Assembly (NCBI GenBank): GCA_016715465.1 | Contig: JADKAA010000029.1 | Location: 1,984,001-2,048,000 of the forward strand | Length of the DNA: 64,000 nt | Source: Saprospiraceae bacterium | GTDB taxonomy: Bacteria; Bacteroidota; Bacteroidia; Chitinophagales; Saprospiraceae | Direction of reading: 5' to 3' | Shown: one piece after another, positions 36,794 to 46,900 of the stretch | Numbering within the stretch: the first letter of the stretch is position 1 | Layout: every line of letters starts with the position of its first letter | Notes under the pieces: model-generated | Told to the model about the DNA's origin: nothing | Seen by the model: only the letters and a program-made list of their open reading frames with translations | Databases searched by the model: none | Made by a program: the position numbers and the translations under genes

Positions 36794-38929
36794 ATGAGTT
36801 TTGATACAAAGGATATACGGAATGTCGTCCTGATGGGCCATTCCGGATGCGGGAAGACAAGTTTTGCTGAAACGATGCTTTTTGAATCCGGGGCCATATC
36901 CAGGATGGGAACTACCGCCGAAGGTTCTACCACTTCAGATTTCAACGCTCTTGAAAAAGAAAGAGGCACATCGATTTTCAGTACCCTGATGCATGTAAAA
37001 TGGAAAAACTCAAAAATAAACATCATTGATACCCCGGGGTATGATGATTTTGTGGGTGACGTCATCGCATCCATGAAAGTAGCAGATACCGGCGTCATCA
37101 TCATCAATGCCGCACACGGGGTGGAAGTCGGCACAGAACTCATCTGGGAATATATGCAGACATTTAAAACACCCGGCATCATCGTGATGAACCAGATGGA
37201 TCACGAAAAATCAGATTTTGACAAAACACTGGATCAGGCCCAGGCCAGATTTGGTCATAAAATAATTCCATTCCAATTTCCATATAACCAAGGCACCGGC
37301 TTCAACAGCATCATCGATGCTTTGCGCATGGTGATGTATGAATTCCCGGCCAATGGGGGAAAACCGGTAAAAAAGGAAATTCCCGCTTCAGAAATGGACA
37401 GGGCAATGAAAATGCACAATGCACTGGTAGAAGCTGCTGCAGAAAATGAAGAAGGTTTGATGGAAAAATTCTTCGAATCGGGAACCCTTACCGAAGATGA
37501 GCTCTCAAAGGGACTAACCATCGCCCTGGCAAACCAGCAAATATTTCCGGTATTCTGCTGCTCTTCCACCAAAAACATGGGAAGTGGCAGGATCATGGGC
37601 TTTATCAACGACATTTGCCCGTCTCCTGCACAGCGGCCTGCTGCAGAACTGGAAGGCGGAGGTTCACTGGTTTGTGATTCAAAAAACCCTCAGACAAGTA
37701 TATTTATCTATAAAACCATGTCGGAGGCCCAGATTGGTATGGTATCCTATTTCAAGGTGTACTCAGGCGTAATCAAACCGGGTGACGAATTGTACAACAT
37801 GGACCACAACATCAGTGAAAGGATCAACCAGATTTTTGTGGCAGAAGGTAAAAACAGGGTAGCCGTAGATGAACTCAGGGCCGGTGACATCGGCGTGACG
37901 GTGAAATTAAAAGACTCTCACACCAATGACACCTTAGCCACCAAAGGCGTGACCAAAAAGATCGATAAAATTCATTTCCCTGAACCAAGGATCAGGGCAG
38001 CGGTCGTGCCGCCGAGTAAGTCAGACATGGAAAAACTGATGAAAGCCCTGCACCAGATCCAGGAAGAAGATCCCACCCTGATTGTGGAACAAAACGCCCA
38101 ATTGAAACAAACCATCATATACGGCCAGGGACAATTGCACCTTGACATCATCAAGTACAGAATTGAAAAACTGAATGGCCTGGTTATGGAATTTGAAGAA
38201 CCCCGGATTCCTTACCGGGAAACCATTACCAAAAAGTCAGACGAAATGTACCGCCACAAAAAACAAAGTGGCGGAGCAGGACAGTTTGCGGAAGTACATA
38301 TGCGGATTGAACACTACTATGAAGGCATGGGAGATCCGGAAGGACTTACCGTACGAAACAGGGAATACGAAGAACTGGACTGGGGTGGAAAGTTGGCGTT
38401 TTATTGGTGTATTGTAGGAGGCTCCATTGACTCCAAATACATCAACGCCATTAAAAAAGGCATCATGCAAAAAATGGTCGAAGGACCACTTACCGGTTCC
38501 TGTTGTCAAAACGTAAGGGTAAGTGTGTACGATGGGAAAATGCACTCTGTGGATTCCAATGACATGGCCTTTATGCTCGCATCCACTAATGCCTTTAAAC
38601 AGGGCTTTAGGAATTCAGCACCCCAGATCCTGGAACCCATTTACGAACTCACGGTTCTTTGTTCTGACACGGTAATGGGCGATGTGATGGGCGACCTTCA
38701 GACGAGAAGGGCCATCATTGCAGGCATGGACAGCGATGGTCACTACCAAAAAATTATTGCCAAAGTACCATTGGCCGAATTGTACCAGTATTCTTCTACA
38801 CTGAGGTCACTCACCCAGGGTAAAGCCAAATTTACCCAGCGATTTTTGGAGTATATGCCGGTACCTCCGGACATTCAGGCCAAACTGATCGAGCACCACA
38901 AAGAAGAACACGAAGAACAAGTGCACTGA
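36794..38929 (+). CDS. EF-G2-type elongation factor (FusA2-like)
   Basis: 711 residues, full-length EF-G architecture: GTPase, domain II (..QIGMVSYFKVYSGVIKPGDELYN..), III, IV (..SGGAGQFAEVHMRIEHYY..) and V. The G1 loop is GHSGCGKT. The G3 motif reads DTPGY, where translational GTPases have DTPGH with the His needed for GTP hydrolysis, and G4 reads NQMD instead of NKxD. The Bacteroides EF-G2 paralogue, which is reported to support translation without GTP hydrolysis during starvation, also departs from the consensus at these places. This protein therefore looks like EF-G2 rather than the main EF-G. It stands alone and not in an str operon. Confidence 0.88.
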   Translation: MSFDTKDIRNVVLMGHSGCGKTSFAETMLFESGAISRMGTTAEGSTTSDFNALEKERGTSIFSTLMHVKWKNSKINIIDTPGYDDFVGDVIASMKVADTGVIIINAAHGVEVGTELIWEYMQTFKTPGIIVMNQMDHEKSDFDKTLDQAQARFGHKIIPFQFPYNQGTGFNSIIDALRMVMYEFPANGGKPVKKEIPASEMDRAMKMHNALVEAAAENEEGLMEKFFESGTLTEDELSKGLTIALANQQIFPVFCCSSTKNMGSGRIMGFINDICPSPAQRPAAELEGGGSLVCDSKNPQTSIFIYKTMSEAQIGMVSYFKVYSGVIKPGDELYNMDHNISERINQIFVAEGKNRVAVDELRAGDIGVTVKLKDSHTNDTLATKGVTKKIDKIHFPEPRIRAAVVPPSKSDMEKLMKALHQIQEEDPTLIVEQNAQLKQTIIYGQGQLHLDIIKYRIEKLNGLVMEFEEPRIPYRETITKKSDEMYRHKKQSGGAGQFAEVHMRIEHYYEGMGDPEGLTVRNREYEELDWGGKLAFYWCIVGGSIDSKYINAIKKGIMQKMVEGPLTGSCCQNVRVSVYDGKMHSVDSNDMAFMLASTNAFKQGFRNSAPQILEPIYELTVLCSDTVMGDVMGDLQTRRAIIAGMDSDGHYQKIIAKVPLAELYQYSSTLRSLTQGKAKFTQRFLEYMPVPPDIQAKLIEHHKEEHEEQVH

Positions 38930-38954
38930 AAAGATTTCAACACCTTTCATACAG

Positions 38955-38982
38955 AGCCGGAGGGATTTCCCGCCGGCTTTGT
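38955..38982 (+). terminator. Terminator between convergent EF-G2 and NamZ-like genes
   Basis: AGCCGGaGGG-attt-CCCgCCGGCT followed by TTGTTATTTT on the plus strand. Confidence 0.75.
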
Positions 38983-38994
38983 TATTTTATCAGC

Positions 38995-40140
38995 TCAATA
39001 GAGTGGGTCAGGCTGCCATTGACCAGATACGCTGGTGTCTGACATTCCTCCCTGTTTTAGCATTTTCCAAACACCGGCAACTCCCAGCAATCGATCCAAA
39101 TGCCCAGTTCCTGATGGGTTGGCCACCGTAGGGTAGCTGCGTTCGTTAATCAGGTTTGGGTGAAATTCCAATAGCGTACGCAGGATGGTAAGGCCATTGG
39201 CAACTGCCCTGGGCTGTGGTGCCAGCTTTGTTTTCATCCGTATGCCATTGCATGCTTCGCCGGCATACAGAGAAGCTTCAGGTTGATAAATACAGGGTTC
39301 AAAGGTGATGCCGCCATCGAGTAAATGATTGAGTTTATCGGCCACATCTTCAGCAGCAAGCCAGGGTGCTCCGAAAATTTCAAAAGGCGTAGCGGTACCC
39401 CTGCCTTCATTGACATTGATGCCCTCCAGCAAACCGGTGCCCGGATACAGCAGCGCAGCCTGAATCCTTTGCATGGCCGGGGATGTAGGGACAAATGGAA
39501 AATCGACACCACCAATAAATGTCCTTTGATAATGTTGCATCGGCACTACTTCGATTTGCAAATCCCGGATCCGGGTAGCTGCAAAATAAAGCGCCAATTC
39601 ACCCAAAGTATGCCCGTGTTTCAACGGCATATACCATCTGCCTAAAAATGACGCGCAGTGTGTCTCATCCAACATAGGCCCCTCAGCTTCTTCTGCCAAT
39701 GCACCGATGGGATTGGGCCGATCCAAAACGACAAACTTTTTTCCATAGTCACAACAAACTTCCATGACATGGGTCATGGTCCACAGATAGGTATAAAACC
39801 GGCACCCGATGTCGGGAATGTCAAATAGCACGGCATCAATACCTGCCAGGTCTTGTGGTGAGGGTTTCATCTTATCGCCATACAGGCTGATCATTGGCAG
39901 GACAGTGACCGCATCGGTGCCGTCGGCTTGTGCTGCGCCGTCCTCTCCTTCCCTGGCCATGCCATGTTCCGGAGAAAACAAGGAAACAAGGTTTACACCG
40001 GCTTCCAGTAAAGCCTGTCGGGAAGGGATGCCGTCGCAGGTGATCGCAGCATCATTTGTCACCATGGCAATGTTTAAGCCTTTAAGGCGGCTTACGTCCT
40101 GGAGCAGGGTGTCAATGCCGTATAATAAAGCTGAAGTCAT
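38995..40140 (-). CDS. NamZ-like exo-beta-N-acetylmuramidase (DUF1343)
   Basis: 381 residues of the DUF1343 family, with LKGLNIAMVTNDAAI, LFSPEHGMAREGEDG, LFDIPDIGCRFYTYLWTM and LDRPNPIG. The characterised member NamZ removes N-acetylmuramic acid from the non-reducing end of peptidoglycan fragments. No signal peptide is visible and upstream in-frame sequence has a stop codon, so the protein appears cytoplasmic, unlike exported homologues. A -7-like box TACTTTTG at 40167-40174 fits transcription starting shortly before ATG 40140. Confidence 0.85.
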   Translation of the reverse strand: MTSALLYGIDTLLQDVSRLKGLNIAMVTNDAAITCDGIPSRQALLEAGVNLVSLFSPEHGMAREGEDGAAQADGTDAVTVLPMISLYGDKMKPSPQDLAGIDAVLFDIPDIGCRFYTYLWTMTHVMEVCCDYGKKFVVLDRPNPIGALAEEAEGPMLDETHCASFLGRWYMPLKHGHTLGELALYFAATRIRDLQIEVVPMQHYQRTFIGGVDFPFVPTSPAMQRIQAALLYPGTGLLEGINVNEGRGTATPFEIFGAPWLAAEDVADKLNHLLDGGITFEPCIYQPEASLYAGEACNGIRMKTKLAPQPRAVANGLTILRTLLEFHPNLINERSYPTVANPSGTGHLDRLLGVAGVWKMLKQGGMSDTSVSGQWQPDPLY

Positions 40141-40166
40141 GCCACGGTAAATTAAATCCTCACTTT

Positions 40167-40174
40167 CAAAAGTA
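40167..40174 (-). promoter_or_regulatory. Possible -7 box of the NamZ-like gene
   Basis: TACTTTTG on the minus strand, 26 bases before the start codon. No clear -33 element. Confidence 0.4.
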
Positions 40175-40309
40175 ATACATTAAACCTAGAATTTGGGTAT
40201 TGACTTTTTGGTGGGGAAAAAAATTATGCTTATGTGCGGCTGTTATATCCCAGAAATAAAATACCTGAAAAGGAGCCGCATTGGCAAGTCACCTGAGGAA
40301 CCAAATTAA

Positions 40310-40335
40310 AATGGGTAGCCAGCAGACTACCCATT
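40310..40335 (-). terminator. Terminator of the BlaI-BlaR1-PDZ operon
   Basis: A perfect 9-bp stem AATGGGTAG / CTACCCATT with an 8-base loop, followed by TTTAATTT on the minus strand, 20 bases after the PDZ gene. Confidence 0.6.
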
Positions 40336-40355
40336 CCAATATAAAATTCTTTTAC

Positions 40356-41078
40356 CTAAAACTTAAGGTCCAGGTTTTTTTCTTTGCCTTGTCTGACCAC
40401 CACAAAATTGGCTTTGTCGCCTTCCTTTAAGCCCCTCAGGGTTTCAAAGAGTTGGTCGTCAGAAAAAATATAGGTGTTGTTGATTTTCAGAATGAGGTCA
40501 CCTTTTTCCATGCCACCTTTATCGGCAGGACTGCCTTTGAAAACCTCATCGATATACACACCCTTGTTGTCATCATTGATCATCACGCCCATCTTTACTT
40601 TAGGTGGCTGATTCTGTTCTTTATCTTCCACCCACATACCTTTGTGTCCGCCCATGTGTTTGCCTTCTCTTTTCTCCACGATGATTGTTTTTTCATCTCC
40701 ATTGTCGAATTCCCTGATTTCGACATCTTCCATTTTCTTCTTGATCTCAGCAGGTATCTCGCCTTTGCCATCCCACTTGATCACCTTTTTTTCGCCACCC
40801 TTGACAGATACGAGGGTGTACAGGGATACTTCCTCACCGTTGTGGTTTTCCTTCGTCACGGTCAGGTATTCACCGTCCTTCCCATCTTCCATGATGACTT
40901 CTGTCATCTTATTTTCATCGCCATCAGAAGAGATCTCCCGGGTGATTATGGTCTTCCCCAACCCATCGGTAGCGGTTTCTGTTTTTTCTACTTTTTTAAC
41001 GATCACCTTTTTCTTTTCCTGCGCCTGGGCCAGGTTGGCCATAAAAGTAAGGGCCAGGATCCAAATCCATGTTTTCAT
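40356..41078 (-). CDS. Exported PDZ-domain protein
   Basis: 240 residues with a signal peptide (ending NLAQAQ), a charged middle part rich in Lys/Glu/Asp, and a C-terminal PDZ domain (KMGVMINDDNKGVYIDEVF, GSPADKGGMEKGDLILKINN, LKEGDKANFVVVRQGKE). No protease domain is present, so it would bind peptides or partner proteins in the periplasm. It is the last gene of the BlaI-BlaR1 operon, 35 bases after blaR1, and probably modulates or is controlled by that system. Confidence 0.82.
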   Translation of the reverse strand: MKTWIWILALTFMANLAQAQEKKKVIVKKVEKTETATDGLGKTIITREISSDGDENKMTEVIMEDGKDGEYLTVTKENHNGEEVSLYTLVSVKGGEKKVIKWDGKGEIPAEIKKKMEDVEIREFDNGDEKTIIVEKREGKHMGGHKGMWVEDKEQNQPPKVKMGVMINDDNKGVYIDEVFKGSPADKGGMEKGDLILKINNTYIFSDDQLFETLRGLKEGDKANFVVVRQGKEKNLDLKF

Positions 41079-41113
41079 AATTTTTTATTTTAAATGATTA
41101 TAACTAAAACGTT

Positions 41114-43060
41114 TCAGAATGCTTTATATTTTCTTTTGGCTTCTTTGCCTTCAACTTCAAAAACAAGTTTTGTATCTTTTGACAGAACCATTCCTGTTTC
41201 CCGTTCAAAAAGATTCTTATACTTATTCCAGATGTTGGAGGGCTGCTTTTCTCCGTTGATCTTAAGGTTCTTACCTGACAATTCTATTTTGTTGTTTTTA
41301 CCGGCAATCAAAAACCCGTCTTTGTTGAGCTCTGTGCCAATCAATTCTTCCAGGTTTCTGTCCTCTTTGAAATGGGGTGCTTCTCTATTCCGGAACGGAT
41401 GGCCTTCTTTCATGCGGCTTTCAAATTCCCGCACAATGTGCTCTTGCATTTCTCCTTCAGGAAACTCGAAATGAAAAGCCCTTGGTCCATCGAAATGGAA
41501 ACCATCTTCGGGAAATCCAAATTGAAACATATGACCTTCCATTTCCGGGAATTTTAAATGAAACTTCATCAGGGAGTCGGATTTAAAACGAAATACATCG
41601 GCCAAATTCATGAGGGAATCGTTTTTAAAGGCAAACAGTTGATGCAGAGAATCAAGCTTCACCATGCCCTCTTTACCTGGAAACATAAACTTAAAATCTC
41701 TTAACCCGTTTTTCATGTCTTCGTCCATTTTGAAGCTGAAATCAAATGCGTTTTCCATGTCAGGATCAAATGGCTCATGACCATCCCATTGGTGGGGTTT
41801 CATCTCTTCAATTTCTGCCGCATGGTCTTTATATGACTCAGGCGGAATTTCTTTGCCGTCAATCTTTAGTTTGGTGATTTCTCCATTTTCCATTTTGAGT
41901 TCAATTTCCTTATTGCCATCCGATTTGATGATGGACACGGATTCCTTTTTTTTCACCTTTGGGATAGAATCCACAATACCATGGTCATCTTTGTATGATG
42001 AAATAACTACATCAATTTCTTTGAGCAGAGACATGTCTTTATGGTCGGTTTTGTAGGCATACAATTCGGTAAATCCAATGGCGAATAGAAAAAGTACAAT
42101 AGAAGCAAGCAGCTTTTCTCTGAGGTTTACTGGTGAATAAGGCATATTGAATAGTCTTTTTATGCGGTTTAACAATAGTTGTTTATTGGATCCGGAAAAA
42201 GCCAGCGTCAGGGGTGGGCTTGTATGTTCCACCAGATTTTCCTGAATGTGTATCAAAGCCTTGGCATACACCATGGCGTTTCCGGTATAGGTTATGGCCT
42301 CGTCGTCGCAGGCATTTTCCCTGTGAATGTTGATTTGCTGCTGCAGCCACCATACCACCGGATGATAATACAGCACTGCCTCGACCATTGAAGCTATGAG
42401 GTTGGTGTCAAAATCGTGTCTGCGAATGTGGGCCAGTTCGTGGGCCAGTATGGCCTCTATTTCGCCGGTGGTCAGCCCACTCACAACGGTGGCTGGCAGG
42501 TAAATGACAGACCTTACAATGCCCATGGTGAATGGACTTACATGATGGGGATAATTTTTGACCCACACCTCTCCACGGATGTCCATAGCCCTTAAAATTT
42601 TATCCATCGAAATGCCATAGGCAGTGAGATCTGCAAAAGAAGCCCTGTGTGTATTCCTGACGATCCAGATATACGAAATCAGATATTTTATTAAAATCAC
42701 CCCAAAACCAAACAGCCAGAAGTTGTAAATAAAATTGGTGCGCCCGTTGATAAAATCTACCAGTCCCAGCCCGCCGGCTTCCACAAGTTGACCTGTAACA
42801 TAGATGGTGACGCTGTCAGCAGTTAGCCCATCCGTTTCACCTCCTTTACCGGCCATGAGACTGAAAAAAGTGCCAATAAACAGAACAAAAATCGCAACCA
42901 GTCCTATGAAGGTCACATTGAATTTATGGGCAGCACCCAATCGCCTGCGCAGCAAAAAATAGCCCTGGATGGTCACAAAAACGATGGCTCCCTGCCATAG
43001 AGAGTGGATGATGGTCCAGGCCAATACATCCATCAGGGGTGAGGTTTCAATGGTCCACAT
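41114..43060 (-). CDS. BlaR1-like M56 membrane metalloprotease/sensor
   Basis: 648 residues. The first 320 form the M56 module: several membrane helices and the zinc motif HELAH in AILAHELAHIRRHDFDTN near residue 208. When signalled, such proteases trigger cleavage of the BlaI repressor. The C-terminal 320 residues, after a helix near 310-330, are not a penicillin-binding domain. They are rich in Phe, Met, His, Asp and Glu (..MDEDMKNGLRDFKFMFPG.., ..GHMFQFGFPEDGFHFDGPR..). The signal sensed is unknown. The start overlaps the blaI-like gene by 14 bases. Confidence 0.88.
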   Translation of the reverse strand: MWTIETSPLMDVLAWTIIHSLWQGAIVFVTIQGYFLLRRRLGAAHKFNVTFIGLVAIFVLFIGTFFSLMAGKGGETDGLTADSVTIYVTGQLVEAGGLGLVDFINGRTNFIYNFWLFGFGVILIKYLISYIWIVRNTHRASFADLTAYGISMDKILRAMDIRGEVWVKNYPHHVSPFTMGIVRSVIYLPATVVSGLTTGEIEAILAHELAHIRRHDFDTNLIASMVEAVLYYHPVVWWLQQQINIHRENACDDEAITYTGNAMVYAKALIHIQENLVEHTSPPLTLAFSGSNKQLLLNRIKRLFNMPYSPVNLREKLLASIVLFLFAIGFTELYAYKTDHKDMSLLKEIDVVISSYKDDHGIVDSIPKVKKKESVSIIKSDGNKEIELKMENGEITKLKIDGKEIPPESYKDHAAEIEEMKPHQWDGHEPFDPDMENAFDFSFKMDEDMKNGLRDFKFMFPGKEGMVKLDSLHQLFAFKNDSLMNLADVFRFKSDSLMKFHLKFPEMEGHMFQFGFPEDGFHFDGPRAFHFEFPEGEMQEHIVREFESRMKEGHPFRNREAPHFKEDRNLEELIGTELNKDGFLIAGKNNKIELSGKNLKINGEKQPSNIWNKYKNLFERETGMVLSKDTKLVFEVEGKEAKRKYKAF

Positions 43061-43451
43061 CTTTGCCTGATTTTTCGAGTGTGGTAATTAAGGCCTTGAT
43101 TTCGTCCAGTTCGGCATGGGTTGCTTTGTGATTGCCGAGGGCATGCATGACCAGTTCTTTGGCTGACCCGTTAAAGGCATTTGAAATAAAATCATTCACC
43201 AGCCTTTTTTTAGCCTTTGTCTCCTGAAGCAGGGCTGTATATAAGTGTATCTTACTGTCGGTATTCCGCTCTACCAGACCCTTGTCATTCATGATTTGCA
43301 TAATTTTCAAGGTGGTGGTGTACCCGACTTCCCGCTTTTGATTGAGGATGTCATTGATAAACCTTACGCTGCATTTTCCGTGTTCCCAGAGCAGTTGGAG
43401 GACCTCCAATTCTGCATCGGTGGGCAGTGATTTAGTGGGGGGGCTTGTCAT
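43047..43451 (-). CDS. BlaI/MecI-family transcriptional repressor
   Basis: 134 residues from ATG 43451. The winged helix (LPTDAELEVLQLLWEHGKCSVRFINDIL, VGYTTTLKIMQIMNDKGLVER in parts) binds DNA and the C-terminal helices dimerise. Repression would be lifted by cleavage through the M56 protease encoded next. The frame extends to 43499, but ATG 43451 gives the normal N-terminus, and the operator palindrome at 43476-43524 would otherwise lie inside the gene. Confidence 0.9.
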   Translation of the reverse strand: MTSPPTKSLPTDAELEVLQLLWEHGKCSVRFINDILNQKREVGYTTTLKIMQIMNDKGLVERNTDSKIHLYTALLQETKAKKRLVNDFISNAFNGSAKELVMHALGNHKATHAELDEIKALITTLEKSGKDVDH

Positions 43452-43475
43452 ATTTAAATTTCTTTGTGCAATTAT

Positions 43476-43524
43476 ATACGAATAACTTCGTACATACAAT
43501 ACTGTTGTACGAAAACATTCGTAT
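43476..43524 (-). promoter_or_regulatory. Palindromic operator upstream of the BlaI-like gene
   Basis: ATACGAATaacTTCGTAC (43476-43493) and GTACGAAaacATTCGTAT (43507-43524) face each other across 13 bp; 15 of 18 positions pair. Each arm itself holds two half-sites (CGAAT, TTCGTAC). The position 25 bp before the repressor start fits autoregulation. Confidence 0.75.
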
Positions 43525-43964
43525 TTATGAAAAAATTAACATTCCTTCACCAAAAATATAGATCCTAAAAGCAATCAAATCACATGACCGCTGCCCCTGG
43601 TTCGATTTTGTACTAAAAACAAATATGTAATAATCGCATATTTGGAAATCTTATATGAATATTAATGGTTATATATAAATTGCTGCAGGAGCATTTGTAC
43701 CTTTGACCAATAATAAGTTAAGATAATGGCAAATTTCCCGACCACAACGTTTACCCTTCAGACCGGCACATGTCTATTTTCTCTGAAACTGAATTTCAAA
43801 CTTCAATGTGTTTGAACAGGAAATAGAATGATTTTTGAGCCTTAATTGATAAATAATTGACATTTTTTAGGGTGAAAGCCCTGAAATTTGTCTTAAAAAT
43901 TAAGGGATTTACCTGATATCATACCATATTTATGGTGCTATATTTACCCAACAATTCGAAATTT

Positions 43965-46900
43965 ATGAACCTGGTACTCAAAATAGGCTGTCTGCTTTTT
44001 TTTCCTACCGTTTGCTTTTTGCAGCCTGTGGCAGACTTTGATGCGAGTAATACCCAGGGTTGTGGCGCTTTACAGGTAGTTTTTATTGACAAAAGCACCA
44101 CCACCGGACCTGCCATTGTGTCGTGGAAATGGGATTTAAGTGGCCTTTTTTCAGACAAACAAAATCCGGGCAGAATATTTGATAAGCCAGGCTCATATAC
44201 CGTTTGTCTCACCGTTACGGATGCAGCCGGAAATACATCCTCTACATGCAAGCAAAATTATATCGTCATTTACGAAAAACCTGAACCCAATTTCATCATC
44301 AGTGAAAATCAGGGTTGCGCGCCTGTGGAAATCACCTTTACCGACCTTTCGACCAGTCCTAATGGTGAGGTTGTAGAATGGACCTGGGACATTGGAGGCA
44401 GCGCCAATGTCTTCAACACCATAAACCCCGACATCATCATTAAGTCGGTATATAGTTTTGCCGGCCTTTACTCCATGTCGCTCAAAGTAAAGGATGACAA
44501 AGGCTGTGAAGCCACCATCAGTAAAAAAGACCTGCTCACCATTTTTTCAGTGCCCCAACCTGCTTTACAGAAGACCTATCTTACTTCCTGCGAATTGCCG
44601 TGGCAGGTAAAAATGGAAAACCTCAACATCGACGCCAATGCCTCCTATAGGTGGGATTTTGGCAATGGTCAGACTTTTAACGGACCGGTGCCTCCTGTGG
44701 CTGTTTTTGATAAAAAGGGCAGTTATGACCTCACGCTGATTATACACAAAGGGAATTGCACAGACACCATCTTTTTGAAAGACTATATAAACACCAATCC
44801 CAAAAAAGAAATATCCTTTGAAAAACCGGATTATTGCCTGGGCGACCCGGTCACTTTCCGCGACGACTCAGAGCTCGGTGCGGACAGTGTTCGATGGGAA
44901 TTTGGCGACGGTATGATTTCTTCAGATAAAACACCATCCCACATTTACACCCAGGCCGGCTGTTATACCATCAAACTATACCGGTGGAGGGGAAATTGCA
45001 GGGATACCATTGTCCGGTCCTGTGTCAATGTCATACAGACTCCGGAACCAAATTTAAAAATTGACAATCAGTTCTCCTGCCTCATTCCCATCAATGTCAA
45101 TGCAAAGGGTCTGAGTGCCGGCGGATACCAATGGAAACTGACCGGGCTAGGACCTTCCCAAACCGGTGATAAAGACTCAGTGTCTTTTCTCATCAATAAA
45201 TTTGGCACCTACAACCTGGATATAACATTCACCAGTCCGGCAGGTTGTACCATCAAACTGGCCCGCAACATTGAAATAAAAAAGTTTGAAGCCAATCTGC
45301 CCCTTCAGGATGTGGGTGGCTGCGTGCCTTACGAAGTAAGCCTGGGAGACAGCGTGGTGACGGAGGTACCCATAACCAAATATCAGTGGATCGTCGGCAA
45401 CCCGGCAATCTTTACTTCGCTTCAAAAAAATCCAACGTTTATGTTGAATACGGTTGGGCGTTACGATGTAAGGCTCATCGTCACCAATGCTTATGGTTGT
45501 AAAGATACTGTAGACCGCAAATCATTTGTACTGGGTGGAACACCTCCGGTTACAGATTTCATCGCCAGTCCCATAGATGACTGTCTCAACATTGAACGAA
45601 ATTTTTCTCAAAATTGCTCTCCGAATGCCGATTATTGGGTGTGGGATTTCGGTGACGGCAATAGTGCAACTGGCCCAAATGTCAGCCACAGCTATGGCAT
45701 GCCGGGTATTTTCGACATCACCCTTGTTGCATTGCATAATGGCTGTGCCTCCTCCATAACCAAGCCGGCCCTCATCAAAGTGCTGGAACCGGTTTCCAAC
45801 TATGAAATCCTATATCAGTGCGATGACCCGAATACGGTAAAACTAAATAACCTCTCCGTAGGCGCAGACAGTCTTTACTGGGAAATATTTACAGGAACGG
45901 GTCGCGACACCATCAGGGACTCCATTCTCTCTGCTTATACCTTTCCGGGCAGGGGTAAATATACCATCAAAATTTTCAGCAAGAGTTTTGACACCGGCTG
46001 CATTCACGAACGACTCGATACGGTGTTCATCACAGACCCCGTAGCGTTGTATACACCTGATACGACCAGGGGCTGCGTACCCTTGATGATATTTTTTGAA
46101 AACAATTCCATCGATGCCGCCTATTCGGCCTTTACTTTTGGTGGTCCCGATACCCTGACCACAAACAGTTTTACCTACACGGAAGGTGGCATTCAGACTC
46201 CCCCCATGTTACTGGTGAGCGACATCCACGGGTGCCGGGATAGTTTTGTGTACAATGGCACCTTTATGGCCAATGCCATTGACCCCATTGCCATTTTCCC
46301 TGACATCGTTTGTGTGCCTCAAACAATTTCCATCCACCACAGCAGCCGGGACAGTTTCTCTGTCATCAACGAGATCAGATGGCTCATAAAAGGGGATACC
46401 TTCCTTACAGATACCCTTTCCTTAAAAATAGAGGCTGCGGATTATTCAGACATCAGCCTTTGGGTGAAAGACACCTGGGGTTGCTCAGACAGCATTTTCA
46501 TCAAGGATGCCATGCAGGGTGTACTCTTACAGACCGGTTTTACCTCTGACACCCTGGGTTGTACCACACAGGAAGTATTGTTTGTGCCTTCCGGAAACAA
46601 TGCCAATACCAATGGCTATAAATGGAATTTTGGAGACGGAAGTACAGACAGCACCGGCATTACGCGACATAAATTTGATGCTGAGGGCATCTATGATATA
46701 TGCTTAACCCTGTATGACATCAGGGGTTGCGAAAACACCCATTGTGAACCCTCCTGGATCGACGTAAAAGATCCGGTTGCAGCCTTTTCGGGAGAACCCC
46801 TGTTTGAAACCTGCCCGCCCCTGCTTACAAAATTTACCAATGCTTCCTCCTTTGCCATTGCGTATCAATGGGATTTTGGAGACCAGAGCGGTATTTCTTT

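Noticed and set aside
43476..43524. Resemblance to a loxP site (ATAACTTCGTA)
   Set aside because: The arms and spacing differ from loxP and the position in front of a BlaI-type gene fits an operator.
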